A stretch of DNA of 61,934 nt from an uncultured Psychromonas sp. GTDB lineage: Bacteria > Pseudomonadota > Gammaproteobacteria > Enterobacterales > Psychromonadaceae. Positions 9,723 to 19,003 of this stretch are shown here, one piece after another (the first letter of the stretch is position 1; every line of letters begins with the position of its first letter). Below the pieces are notes generated by a model that worked only from the letters and a program-made list of their open reading frames with translations, ran no database searches and was not told the DNA's origin. The stretch is from assembly GCF_947489755.1 (NCBI RefSeq), contig NZ_CANLFB010000023.1:1-61934 (forward strand), read 5' to 3'. The position numbers and the translations under genes were made by a program.

Positions 9723-11480
9723 TTATCTTAAGGTGAAATCTTCTCTATCGAGAGTAAGCCACTGGCTATAACAAGGGTCATTCAACAAAGGCTCACCCCA
9801 TGTCTTTTTCATATAATGTACTTCTCTCATAAAGCGAGCTTGCTTCTCTGGCGTATCCTCAGTACCACGACTTAAAGACTCATGATGCACCATCTCAATA
9901 TAAGGTGACCATAGATTACGATAGCCAGCTTTCTGGACCTTTAAGCATAAATCCACATCATTAAAGGCAATCGTTAAATGCTGTTCGTTTAACCCACCAA
10001 CCTGCTGAAACACATCCTTTCGCACCGCTAAACAGGCCGCCGTCACAGCGGATAAATTTTGAATCACCTGTAAACGTTTAAAATAACCAGGGTGTCCCTT
10101 AGGGAAGTATTTATGAGAATGCCCTGCGACACCTCCTAATCCAGTGATAACACCACCATGTTGTAACTTACCATCAGGGTAATAAAGTTTAGCGCCAACA
10201 CAACCAATATCAGGGCGACTAATATTCGCCACCATATCCGTTAACCAAGTATCAGACAATATCTCGATGTCATTATTCATCAAAACTAACAAATCACCTT
10301 TTGCTTTAGTGACTGCATAATTATTAATCGCAGAATAATTAAAGGGCTTATCGTATGAAATAAGCCTTACCTTACCTTCAGCTTCAAGTGCTTTGAAATA
10401 ATCTACACTAGCCAAATCATCGGACTGATTATCTACCAGTAGAATTTCAAAATGAGGGTACAAAGTTTTTTTATAAATAGAATTAATACACTGCTTAACC
10501 AGTTTTTTAGCATTCTTGGTAGGGATGATGATCGAGACTAAAGGCAGCGAATCTGAAATTGGCCAATTCACTTTATACGTATTGGCTAACTTCCCTTGCT
10601 CAACAGAAGCAACTTGTCCAGCTAACGCGTTTTGTAATGCTTTTAACCCAGCTTGAGCTGAATATGACTTTTCAGATTCAGCCAAAGCGGTAGATCCTTG
10701 AATCGCTCGCCAGTGATATAACACATAAGGCACATGCACTATCTGTTGGTCATGACATTTAGCCACACAACGCAATAACAAATCATAATCCTGGCTACCT
10801 TCAAAACCAACACGAAAGCCGCCAACAGACTCCACTAACGTCCGCTGATAGACACCAAGGTGAGAGATATAATTCATGGAATACAGTAAGTCACGATTCC
10901 ACTGAGGCTTAAAGTGAGGTGTTACTCGTTCGCCTGTCTCAGTAATTTTATCTTCATCGCTATAAAACACTTTTGCTTCAGGGTTATCATCAATAGCCTT
11001 TGCCATTGCTGACAACGCATCACAATGTAAGAGGTCATCATGATCCAACAACACAATATAATCATCAGTAGTCGCAGCTAAACCATCATTAGACGCTTGT
11101 GATATATGCCCGTTTTCAGTTCGTTGAATAACGGTAATTCGTTTGTCTTCAGCTAGCGAATCGAGATATTCAGTCAACAGCTTATCTTTAGAAGCATCAT
11201 CAACCAGTATTAATTGCCAATAACGGTAACGTTGCAATAAAACAGACTCAACCATCTCTTTAAATAAAGCCAGATCAGGTTGATAGATAGGGACAACAAT
11301 AGAAAAAGTAGTTTTTAATTGATTAAGTTTAATACCTGAAAGTAGCTTATTTTGCACTACTTGTATCTCAGAGTAACCACCATCAATAGGCAACTTCATA
11401 AAATATTTTCGGTATAAATGCGCAAGCCAATCAATTTTTTTTAAGTGATTTCGTATAAAAAAAGGAAGTATTTTAATCAT
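9723..11480 (-). CDS. Double-domain GT2 glycosyltransferase
   Basis: 585 residues with two GT-A (family 2) domains. The first, about 60-300, has FSIVVPIYQPDLALFKE, LVDDASKD and LLDHDDLLH (DxD-like). The second, about 315-560, has PLVSIIIPTKNAKKL, LVDNQSDD, LMNNDIEIL, the long conserved block around GGVAGHSHKYFPKGHPGYFKR, and AFNDVDLCLKVQKAGYRN. Such proteins add sugars to surface polysaccharides, with two active sites possibly adding alternating residues. It is a close paralogue of the protein encoded at 13851-16010 but lacks that protein's N-terminal extension. It is separated from the upstream gene by a palindromic terminator-like hairpin. Confidence 0.9.
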   Translation of the reverse strand: MIKILPFFIRNHLKKIDWLAHLYRKYFMKLPIDGGYSEIQVVQNKLLSGIKLNQLKTTFSIVVPIYQPDLALFKEMVESVLLQRYRYWQLILVDDASKDKLLTEYLDSLAEDKRITVIQRTENGHISQASNDGLAATTDDYIVLLDHDDLLHCDALSAMAKAIDDNPEAKVFYSDEDKITETGERVTPHFKPQWNRDLLYSMNYISHLGVYQRTLVESVGGFRVGFEGSQDYDLLLRCVAKCHDQQIVHVPYVLYHWRAIQGSTALAESEKSYSAQAGLKALQNALAGQVASVEQGKLANTYKVNWPISDSLPLVSIIIPTKNAKKLVKQCINSIYKKTLYPHFEILLVDNQSDDLASVDYFKALEAEGKVRLISYDKPFNYSAINNYAVTKAKGDLLVLMNNDIEILSDTWLTDMVANISRPDIGCVGAKLYYPDGKLQHGGVITGLGGVAGHSHKYFPKGHPGYFKRLQVIQNLSAVTAACLAVRKDVFQQVGGLNEQHLTIAFNDVDLCLKVQKAGYRNLWSPYIEMVHHESLSRGTEDTPEKQARFMREVHYMKKTWGEPLLNDPCYSQWLTLDREDFTLR

Positions 11481-11504
11481 ATAGAACGCCTATTTAGAAT
11501 AATT

Positions 11505-11536
11505 AAAAAAGTTATAGATATATCTATAACTTTTTT
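11505..11536 (-). terminator. Perfect 32-base palindrome, intrinsic terminator between glycosyltransferase genes
   Basis: Arms AAAAAAGTTATAGATA and its exact complement meet with no unpaired spacer, just after the stop codon at 11551 (minus strand). The arm ends give a T6 tract on both strands, so it may stop or attenuate transcription into the last two genes. Confidence 0.7.
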
Positions 11537-11550
11537 ACGGAAACTAAATT

Positions 11551-13851
11551 TTAACTACCTTTTTTCAGTTTTGACTCATAACTAATTACTTTACGCTGAA
11601 TGATTACCCCTTTAGGCCTTCCTATTAAAGCTATTTTCATTAGATCTAAAGATACATTTAGGTCGAAACGCTCCATATGAATAGCTAAATCTCTTAACCT
11701 ATCAACAGGTCTTTCCATTTTTAGCAATCCATTGCCAAGAGCTTTCATACGCTCATGTAAAGCAGGAAATGCACTAGTACCGTTTAATACCGTATAATAA
11801 GTTTCAATATCTTTACATATATCTTCATCATTAACATCTAAAACTAGTTTTGCTCTTTCTTTAATTTCATCTCTTTCCGAAACTAAAATATCCAATAAAT
11901 TACATCTAGTAATAAAACTATTTAGGCTTTCGTAATAACTATTTAAAATATCCTTAGGAATTTCAATATTTAATAAACCACCTTTCTTAACAATTCCATT
12001 CCGGTTATTTTTCAACCTTAGTGTTGAAGCTGGCCTTTGCCTTAATAATAAAGCTAAATACTCTAAGTCTGAGCGAATCATTCGGTGAAGAATAAAGGCT
12101 TTTTGATTATCAGAAAAAACAGTGCTAGATATTTCTCTATGCTTACCAGGCACAAAAGGTAAGCCACTTGCATCTATATGCAGGCCATTTTCTTCAGATA
12201 ATAGAGGAACATGAACTGTAAATTTTTTGACTTTAGTATAGGCGCTTCTTGATATTAAAGTTTTAACTTGTGGTCTGATATAATATTCATCATTCGCAAA
12301 TGGAGGCAAAAACCCCTCCTTATCAGCTCCTTGACAAGCCCAATGAATTGATAGCATTTCATTATCAGGAAATGAACTAATAAACTCCTTTATACTCTTT
12401 TTAAAACATTTTGGATAAAAGAACTCATCCGCATCAAGGCTTAAGCAATGTGTAACATTCTTATCCTTAAAAACCTCATTCGCTAAAAAACTATAGGATA
12501 ACCTCTGCATGTTAGGGTTAATTCCACTTTCATCTGAATCTTTATCAATCCAATCGGTAATAAAATACTTAACTGATTCATATTTTTCACAAATTCTATC
12601 TAAAACCTCGATAGTTCTATCTGACGTTCTATTTACGGCTAAATAAATATGCTTAAACCCAAAATGATGGTAATGATGGATCCATTCATGGATATAGACA
12701 GACTCATCTTTAATAACTGCGAGCACAGCAACTTCATTACAGACACTAGGTTTATTTTTTTTATTATTGAACATAGTCAACAATGAGGTAATATATTCGT
12801 CTTCGCCATGTAGTTTTTTAGCTTTTTCCATAATTAGAATTGCGTTATCTAAGTAATCATTACTTAAAAAAACAGCTAACTCACATAAAAACTCGCAAAA
12901 CTCTTGAACTTGATTATTGACCTTTTTATCTAAAGCCCATTTCACAACCTCGTTTAATATTTTTTCTTCATCATCCTCTTCTGAATTTAGAAGTGCACTT
13001 GAGGAATTAGAATTGTCTAACTTTATAAAATCATTGTTATGAATTAAATTGTCATTGATCCAGTTTAGGTCTTCAGTCGCATGCTTCTTTGTTTTTTCTA
13101 GCAATTCATCATCATAGAAAACGGCGGTAGACAGCTCTGGCGACATATTGATGAGATAATCTGATATTTCAGTTGAAAAAACACCTTTATGCAGCTCGTT
13201 CATTTTTCTTAAAACTTCTGACTCAACGAAGGTGAGGCTACGATTAACTTTTTTATTTTTTACAACAAATTTATTTGCTTTAATACCCAACAATTGAGCA
13301 AAAGAGTTATATATATTCCCCTTACAGCTATCATAATTTAAGACTTGAAAGTTTTTATCAAAAACCTTATTGTAGTTTTCTAGAAAGCGTCTTTGAGGTT
13401 TATAACCCATTCCTTCTTTTTCACCAAAACGAAATGTAAAACCATGTCTTTTTACTCCCTGTAAATAGTTGGAATAAAGTAACTCATAAACACTTCTCGC
13501 ATAAGCAATAACTTTTACTGATATATCATGTTTTTGACAAATATCATTTATCTTTTTTATCGCTAAAGGAGCTATATTTTGTAGCGTTTCGCTACTAATA
13601 ATGGCTTTTTTATTATTTTTAAAATATACGCTTAATATTAACCTTTCAGCTTCTTCCCAATTTTCACTATTGCAAGCGTGAAATAACATAACACCATTTC
13701 CAGCTGTTATTTTTCCTTCTTTTGCGCTAGGGCTTAAATCAGCATAATCAAATCCCTTTTTACTTAGCTTACTAACATTTAACGATAACCAAGATTGAAT
13801 AGCCGATGATCCCGTTTTACTAAGTCCAATATGTATATATAGTTTTTTCAT
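11551..13851 (-). CDS. Fusion: sulfotransferase-like domain + GT92/GT2-type glycosyltransferase + RDxA module
   Basis: 766 residues with three parts. Residues 1-200 are sulfotransferase-like: YIHIGLSKTGSSAIQSWL at 5-22 is the PAPS-binding loop and VIAYARSVYELLYSNYLQ resembles the 3'-phosphate region. An acidic, low-similarity linker spans about 270-365. Residues about 373-640 read as a GT92/GT2_4-like glycosyltransferase: VAVLAVIKDESVYIHEWIHH, then SLDADEFFYP with the metal-binding DxD at Asp473/Asp475. Residues 714-762 are the 49-residue module found in three other proteins here. The ATG overlaps the upstream stop as TAATG, so translation is probably coupled. One polypeptide could both add and sulfate a sugar; this is inference. 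Confidence 0.7.
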   Translation of the reverse strand: MKKLYIHIGLSKTGSSAIQSWLSLNVSKLSKKGFDYADLSPSAKEGKITAGNGVMLFHACNSENWEEAERLILSVYFKNNKKAIISSETLQNIAPLAIKKINDICQKHDISVKVIAYARSVYELLYSNYLQGVKRHGFTFRFGEKEGMGYKPQRRFLENYNKVFDKNFQVLNYDSCKGNIYNSFAQLLGIKANKFVVKNKKVNRSLTFVESEVLRKMNELHKGVFSTEISDYLINMSPELSTAVFYDDELLEKTKKHATEDLNWINDNLIHNNDFIKLDNSNSSSALLNSEEDDEEKILNEVVKWALDKKVNNQVQEFCEFLCELAVFLSNDYLDNAILIMEKAKKLHGEDEYITSLLTMFNNKKNKPSVCNEVAVLAVIKDESVYIHEWIHHYHHFGFKHIYLAVNRTSDRTIEVLDRICEKYESVKYFITDWIDKDSDESGINPNMQRLSYSFLANEVFKDKNVTHCLSLDADEFFYPKCFKKSIKEFISSFPDNEMLSIHWACQGADKEGFLPPFANDEYYIRPQVKTLISRSAYTKVKKFTVHVPLLSEENGLHIDASGLPFVPGKHREISSTVFSDNQKAFILHRMIRSDLEYLALLLRQRPASTLRLKNNRNGIVKKGGLLNIEIPKDILNSYYESLNSFITRCNLLDILVSERDEIKERAKLVLDVNDEDICKDIETYYTVLNGTSAFPALHERMKALGNGLLKMERPVDRLRDLAIHMERFDLNVSLDLMKIALIGRPKGVIIQRKVISYESKLKKGS
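11566..11712 (-). other. RDxA module, copy 2 (residues 714-762 of the sulfotransferase-glycosyltransferase fusion)
   Basis: Gap-free 49-residue match to copies 1, 3 and 4: RLRDLAIHME, LDLMKIAL, RPKGVII, K. It retains all nine invariant positions. Confidence 0.75.
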
Positions 13852-16010
13852 TATTTACCTACTGAGAAGTCTTCACGTTCTACGCTTAAGTTTGGGCTAT
13901 AGCAAGGATCTGCTTTCTTGTCGGTGTTCCATGTGTTTTTCATATAATCAACTTCTTTATTAAAACGAGCTACTTTTTCAGGATTGTCTTCTGCACCACG
14001 ACTGATTGACTCGTAATGATATAACTCTGCATATGGCGTCCATAGGTTTCTGTAACCTGCAGCTTGTACTTTCAAACAAAAATCAACGTCATTAAATGCC
14101 ACTTTTAAATCTTCTTCATTTAGGCCATTTACTTGATCAAAAACTGATTTACGCACCAGTAGACAGGCAGCTGTTACCGCAGACAGGTTTTGCACTAGTT
14201 TTAGACGGTAAAAGTAACCAGGATGGTCACGTGGGAAATACTTATGGGAATGGCCAGCAACACCGCCTAAGCCGTAAATAACACCTGCATGCTGAATAGT
14301 GTCGTTCTCAAAATACAGCATAGCGCCAACACAACCAACATCTTCACGTTGAGCGTGAGAAACCATCTCTGTTAACCAATCAGGCGTGATCACTTCAACA
14401 TCATTATTAACTAAACCAATGATAGTGCCTTTGGCTTGCTTAGCAGCAAAGTTGTTAATCGCAGAGTAATTAAATGGGTAAGGGTAACGAAGCACAGTGA
14501 TTTTTTCATGCTTATCAAGTTCTTCAAAATACTCTAAAGCAACAGGGTCGTTAGAGTTATTATCAACTAATAATATTTCGTAATTTTGATAAGTGGTTTT
14601 TTCTAGGATCGAATCAATGGCTTGCTTTGTAATATCATAACCATTGTAAGTTGGAATAATCAGCGACACTAAAGGTTCATCAGCGATTTGCCAATTCACC
14701 TTATACATATTGGCCCCCGCTCCCTTTTCAACGGTTACTTCTTTATTTATGGCTTCAAAGTGATCTTGTAACGCTTTAATACCTGCATCAGTAGTGTAGG
14801 TCTTCTCTTCAGAAGCAAGAGCAGTCGAACCTTCTACCATACGCCAGTGATAAAGCACTTTAGGGATATGAACGATATTAGCTTGGTTTATTTCACGCGA
14901 GTAGCGCAGCAATAAATCAAAGTCCTGGCTACCTTCATATCCTTCACGAAAACCACCAATTTTATTAACGATTTCTGTTTTATAGATACCGAGGTGAGAC
15001 ACGTAGTTTTGGCTGTATAAAAGGTCTAGATTCCAGTCGGCTTTAAAGTGTGGTCCACTACGTACACCCTCTTCATCTATTTTATCTTCATCACTGTAAA
15101 TCAATTCAGCTTTAGGCTGTTGATTTAGCACTTCAACTACATGATACAGAGCATGTATATGTAACTCGTCATCATGGTCTAACAATGCTGACCATTCACC
15201 TGTTGCCATTTCTAAAGCACTATTACTTGCTTCTGAGATGTGTCCATTTTCTTCGCGGAAAACGACTTTAATGCGTTTATCTTTTGCTGCGTATTCTTCT
15301 AACACTTCACGAACATCTTCATTCGGTGATTTATCATCTGCTAAACAAAGCTCCCAATTGTCGTAAGATTGCTTAATCACAGACTCAATACATTCAATCA
15401 ACAGTTGTTTTTCAGGGTTGTAAACAGGAACGATAATAGAAATAAGCGGTTTATGCGTAAAACCTTTAATATTTTGAAGGGCTAAAGAGGCAGTCACTAC
15501 TTCATGGTTATTAATCCATTCTTGGTAAGATTGAGAGCTAGCGGAATTAGATTCAGTTCTAAAATCACAATAAGCACGATTTTCTGCACAACCATGGTTT
15601 ACAAAGTGTAATAACAGATTTGCTTCCCATCCTGTTAAATCAGGATTCTGTGCAACATAAGCAGAGGGAGAGAAATAAGGGTTCGGTTTACGCCCTTCTG
15701 CTTCACCATGTTTAATGTAGTGCCATAAAGGATTTAAGTTAGCTTCTTTAACATCAGCATTTTCATAAAAATAATACGCTGTAGAGAAATGCGGGTGAGG
15801 ATTGTAGAATTGATCAGCACCTTCAGCCAGGTAATGATCTAATGCGCTATTGTAAGGAGTATATTGCCCATATGTACTTACATAAAAAATTTCATCGAAT
15901 AGGCCTGATGCATTAACGTCATTAAAAATATCCTGACTAACATATTTACACTTACTTGAAATTCCTAATATTTTTTTTATCTCATATTTAGCTTTAGTTG
16001 TTAATTTCAT
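13851..16010 (-). CDS. Double-domain GT2 glycosyltransferase with N-terminal capsule-type repeats
   Basis: 719 residues. The first 150 contain repeats of the pattern HYLAEGADQFYNPHPHF / HYIKHGEAEGRKPNPYFSPSAYVAQNPDL / HFVNHGCAENRAY, a region often seen in front of polysaccharide glycosyltransferases. Two GT2 domains follow: about 190-430 (LISIIVPVYNPEKQ, LADDKSP, LLDHDDELH) and about 455-700 (LVSLIIPTYNGYD, LVDNNSND, LVNNDVEVI, GGVAGHSHKYFPRDHPGYF, FNDVDFCLKVQAAGYRN). It is paralogous to the protein at 9723-11480, probably from duplication in the locus. Its stop overlaps the next start (TAATG). Confidence 0.9.
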   Translation of the reverse strand: MKLTTKAKYEIKKILGISSKCKYVSQDIFNDVNASGLFDEIFYVSTYGQYTPYNSALDHYLAEGADQFYNPHPHFSTAYYFYENADVKEANLNPLWHYIKHGEAEGRKPNPYFSPSAYVAQNPDLTGWEANLLLHFVNHGCAENRAYCDFRTESNSASSQSYQEWINNHEVVTASLALQNIKGFTHKPLISIIVPVYNPEKQLLIECIESVIKQSYDNWELCLADDKSPNEDVREVLEEYAAKDKRIKVVFREENGHISEASNSALEMATGEWSALLDHDDELHIHALYHVVEVLNQQPKAELIYSDEDKIDEEGVRSGPHFKADWNLDLLYSQNYVSHLGIYKTEIVNKIGGFREGYEGSQDFDLLLRYSREINQANIVHIPKVLYHWRMVEGSTALASEEKTYTTDAGIKALQDHFEAINKEVTVEKGAGANMYKVNWQIADEPLVSLIIPTYNGYDITKQAIDSILEKTTYQNYEILLVDNNSNDPVALEYFEELDKHEKITVLRYPYPFNYSAINNFAAKQAKGTIIGLVNNDVEVITPDWLTEMVSHAQREDVGCVGAMLYFENDTIQHAGVIYGLGGVAGHSHKYFPRDHPGYFYRLKLVQNLSAVTAACLLVRKSVFDQVNGLNEEDLKVAFNDVDFCLKVQAAGYRNLWTPYAELYHYESISRGAEDNPEKVARFNKEVDYMKNTWNTDKKADPCYSPNLSVEREDFSVGK

Positions 16011-16103
16011 GTTTATTTACCATTAAAAGAAGGTTTATATATATGTAAGGTTTAAGGCTACTCAGCTTGTATAAAAGTTCAAAGAAATAGCCGGATAATT
16101 ACT

Positions 16104-16730
16104 CTACTTGAACAATAACGTTTTATACTGCAACACTTTGTTGTTAATAAAGGGCCCGTTAGGCCTTGCTTGCTGTGCTAACAACATTAAAGAGAGTGCT
16201 TTAGGTAAGTTAGTCTTTTCTAATTTCACTGCTGCATCACGTATGAAATCAACATCATTTTTATTTTTTAAATCTTTCAATGTCACAGTCTTGATATCAA
16301 TTTTTTTAGACTCATTTTTAATCTTAAGAAAAGAAAAAAGGCGCTCGGAAATCTCACTTAGACGTTTATCATCCAAATTCGACAATACACGAGTCATCGC
16401 AGTAATTAACTCATGTTCACCTTCAAAATTTATTTGACCTTTATGCAAAGCGGCTAATATAACCTCTTTATTTTGTAAATTTATTGCAGTATCGAAGTCA
16501 ATACTAACTTCAAGATTAAACTCTCTTGACTTTATAGGTCTAAATGTGGAACTTTGATGGATTACGCTCCAACTTTTTTTAAGCCCGTTCACTTTAATAT
16601 TAATGATTTTATGGTTAAATTTAGACAACTCATGATGAGCAAAAATATAGTTTAATGCCTTACAAAGAGCTTTACTTTGAAGCGAAGAAGGTGTTAGCGC
16701 TAAAGCTGTTGAGATGATTATTTTTTTCAT
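16104..16730 (-). CDS. Small protein: SCP2/UbiT-like lipid-binding domain + RDxA module
   Basis: 208 residues. Residues about 10-135 resemble SCP2-type sterol-carrier/UbiT domains: LTPSSLQSKALCKALNYIFAHHEL, then INIKVNGLKKSWSVIH, LEVSIDFDTAINL and LHKGQINFEGEHELITAM, the last close to the family's RGDxxIEGDxEL pattern. SCP2 domains bind lipids in a hydrophobic tunnel. Residues 158-206 are the 49-residue module shared with three other proteins here (FIRDAAVKLE, SLMLLA, ARPNGPFINNK). I see no catalytic motif and no convincing signal peptide, although the first 20 residues are moderately hydrophobic. A role with the lipid-linked end of the polysaccharide is possible but unproven. Confidence 0.55.
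   Translation of the reverse strand: MKKIIISTALALTPSSLQSKALCKALNYIFAHHELSKFNHKIINIKVNGLKKSWSVIHQSSTFRPIKSREFNLEVSIDFDTAINLQNKEVILAALHKGQINFEGEHELITAMTRVLSNLDDKRLSEISERLFSFLKIKNESKKIDIKTVTLKDLKNKNDVDFIRDAAVKLEKTNLPKALSLMLLAQQARPNGPFINNKVLQYKTLLFK
16113..16259 (-). other. RDxA module, copy 3 (residues 158-206 of the SCP2-like protein)
   Basis: FIRDAAVKLE, LSLMLLA, RPNGPFI and K, again without gaps. Confidence 0.75.
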
Positions 16731-16820
16731 ACTAATCCGTAGTTTACAAGATTCTCCATTGGAAATTCATCCTACAGAACTCCCAAAAAAAATTCATCTT
16801 TTTTTTACCTGCATGAAGAT

Positions 16821-18305
16821 TTAGTTAATATTAAGACTCTTATTTATCTTTTTAATAAGCAGACTAGTTTCACGTTCAAGTCTAGCTCTTGTTAACATCC
16901 CATTTGAATAAACATGATTATAAACAGAGATCTTTTCTACCCTGATACTTCCTTCAAAAACTTTAATATCAATTTCAGTGATTCTTTTATATTTAATTAA
17001 TAGAGTCTTATCCGTTTTATCAAAACGCTGCCCATTCACTGTAAAATAGAGAGATTTATTATCGACGGTAAACCTTATTTCCAAGGTAGCTTCTTTTAAA
17101 GGCTCTTTAAGTTTTTGGTACAAACTAGCCCCAGCACTTAGCATCAAGCAATTAGCTTTCTCTTCAGCGAGATAAGAGTCCCAACCTTTTAGGGATAACT
17201 CAAATGCCCCATTAAAAACTTTATCATTTGTCCAATCAAAAAAACCCCAAACTCCATAACCAGAGGTATGTGAAGATAAAGTAGGTAAAATACCTGCTAG
17301 AAATTGATTGTGAATTTCTGGTTTAATTCTTCCGAAGTTTGGGTACTGAGGGTTAGATATATGAAAGTTTAATTGATCGATAAAAGGACGGCCTCTTTGC
17401 ACACTATTTGCTCTAAAAGCACCCACAACTCGAGTGAAGTGATCAACCGCTTCTTTAGCGGAAAAAGGTTTATTACTTTTCTCTCCAATCATTGGATGAT
17501 AATAAATAGCATCAACTTTAATATGCTTTTTGCTGTAATTAGAATCTAAACTGCCATCAATTGAGGATAAGTCTGAGTCAACCCTATGTTCATAAACGAT
17601 ATCATCTTGCTTAAGTGCAAACTTTGTTAGTGATATTATTTTTAACAAATAAATATTATCAAAAAAGAAATGTAATTCTTTAAAAAGAGCTTCGTTAAAA
17701 AGTGGTAAAGGGACTTCATTAAAATTATCTACACTAACGTTATAAATTGAATTTAATTCTTCAACTGAATAGCTTGCAGACAAATACTGTTGAAAGCCAC
17801 AGCCTTTAGCAATAGTTAACCTGTTTTCAAAGGTAACATTGTCATTACACCTTAATACAGACCAATAAAAATCCTCCCAACACAAGAAAAACTTATAATT
17901 AAGATTAAAGTTCGAAACAACATTTTCAATAGTTTTGATATAATCTACCCATGAATATTGAAGTTTTTTATTAATAAAAAATTTCCTATATCTTTCAAAA
18001 GTAGTAATATTTTCAGTAGAATTAGACCATAGATATCCGACCCTCAAAATTAAATTAAAGTTATTTAATTTAATTTTAGAGCAAATAAAACTCAGGCGAT
18101 TTAGTAGCTCTTGATCATAAGTAATTGGGTCTATTTTAGTTTGAAAAGGCGACCACGGGAGAATTAAGATAATAGTATTAAAACCATGGGATTTAATTAT
18201 TTCAAAATCGCTCTCTACCTTATCTTCTTCAAAAGTGTTCCAAAAATTACCCATGGAGCACTCACCAAAATAATGGGTCGCTTTTATATATTGCTCTTTA
18301 AACAA
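16821..18305 (-). CDS. Putative clan-A glycoside-hydrolase-like (TIM barrel) protein
   Basis: 494 residues, no signal peptide. The N-terminus reads like a beta/alpha-barrel glycosidase: DFEIIKSHGFNTIILILPWSPFQ (first strands), NLILRVGYLW, KFFLCWEDFYW (candidate acid/base Glu in strand 4) and later VDAIYYHPMIGE, RPFIDQLNFHIS and SGYGVWGFFDWTND. The last 90 residues look beta-rich (LEIRFTVDNKSLYFTVNGQ). I do not recognise a specific family. It overlaps the upstream sulfotransferase gene by 8 bases, so it belongs to the operon. A cytoplasmic enzyme could trim or proofread the polymer, or the barrel may have a non-hydrolytic role. AT-rich codon use suggests recent acquisition. Confidence 0.5.
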   Translation of the reverse strand: MFKEQYIKATHYFGECSMGNFWNTFEEDKVESDFEIIKSHGFNTIILILPWSPFQTKIDPITYDQELLNRLSFICSKIKLNNFNLILRVGYLWSNSTENITTFERYRKFFINKKLQYSWVDYIKTIENVVSNFNLNYKFFLCWEDFYWSVLRCNDNVTFENRLTIAKGCGFQQYLSASYSVEELNSIYNVSVDNFNEVPLPLFNEALFKELHFFFDNIYLLKIISLTKFALKQDDIVYEHRVDSDLSSIDGSLDSNYSKKHIKVDAIYYHPMIGEKSNKPFSAKEAVDHFTRVVGAFRANSVQRGRPFIDQLNFHISNPQYPNFGRIKPEIHNQFLAGILPTLSSHTSGYGVWGFFDWTNDKVFNGAFELSLKGWDSYLAEEKANCLMLSAGASLYQKLKEPLKEATLEIRFTVDNKSLYFTVNGQRFDKTDKTLLIKYKRITEIDIKVFEGSIRVEKISVYNHVYSNGMLTRARLERETSLLIKKINKSLNIN

Positions 18306-18966
18306 TTTTTTTATAACCTAAAAGTGTAAAGTCTCTCGAATAAACAATATTTATTTTTTCAATAGCCCTTTCATTCAATTTATAACTCCCTTCTGTTTTA
18401 TTTAATTGAGGAGTTATATCTACATCGACATGATCGCCTTCAATAACAGATTGTATGGAAGCTAAATCCTGATCTAATGTTTCTAACTTTCCAATAAAAT
18501 CAACAATAATTTTACTTCTATCATTAATATCTGTTAACCAAAAAACCTGAGGTTTAAAAATAAAATCAGGGCCTTCAGAGTCTTCCCACATAGAAGAAAG
18601 AACATATTCATTAATATCTTTAAAGCTTTCTAACTTCTCTTTAACCGGGGCTGGCGTACCAACCCACTTCAACAAAAACTTATAAGTTGAAATAACACGG
18701 TCATAAGGATTTCGTACAATACTAAACTTATACATGTTATCCCATGTATCTTGTCCAATAACATTACGAATACTAGATGCAGCAGAATGCTTACATAAGC
18801 CAAACCTATTTTTATAAGCTGGTTGTATAGACTCACCAAAATGAGTACCACCAATTTCTAGATCTTTGTAGGTCGTATATTTTGCTAACACATTAGTTAC
18901 AGAAGTGCCTGCCGCTTTCGGTACATGCACAAATACAAACTGTTTTGAATTATTAATAATTGCCAT
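18298..18966 (-). CDS. Sulfotransferase-family protein (short, Sulfotransfer_2 type)
   Basis: 222 residues. KQFVFVHVPKAAGTSVTNVL holds the PAPS 5'-phosphosulfate loop, and FSIVRNPYDRVISTYKFLLKW the 3'-phosphate motif with the conserved Arg and Ser. HSAASSIRNVIG and DFIGKLETLDQDL fit the usual family layout. The length is typical of single-domain carbohydrate sulfotransferases. It overlaps the glycosidase-like gene downstream by 8 bases (translational coupling) and follows the large GT2-GT4 gene after 37 bases. Confidence 0.85.
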   Translation of the reverse strand: MAIINNSKQFVFVHVPKAAGTSVTNVLAKYTTYKDLEIGGTHFGESIQPAYKNRFGLCKHSAASSIRNVIGQDTWDNMYKFSIVRNPYDRVISTYKFLLKWVGTPAPVKEKLESFKDINEYVLSSMWEDSEGPDFIFKPQVFWLTDINDRSKIIVDFIGKLETLDQDLASIQSVIEGDHVDVDITPQLNKTEGSYKLNERAIEKINIVYSRDFTLLGYKKIV

Positions 18967-18972
18967 AGCTAA

Positions 18973-18994
18973 ATGTAAGGCTTACACCTTACAT
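18973..18994 (-). terminator. Hairpin between two operon genes, weak terminator or processing site
   Basis: Stem ATGTAAGG / CCTTACAT with a 6-base loop lies just after the stop of the gene at 19004-21772 (minus strand). No strong T run follows, so read-through is likely. Confidence 0.35.
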
Positions 18995-19003
18995 CCTTAT
19001 ATT

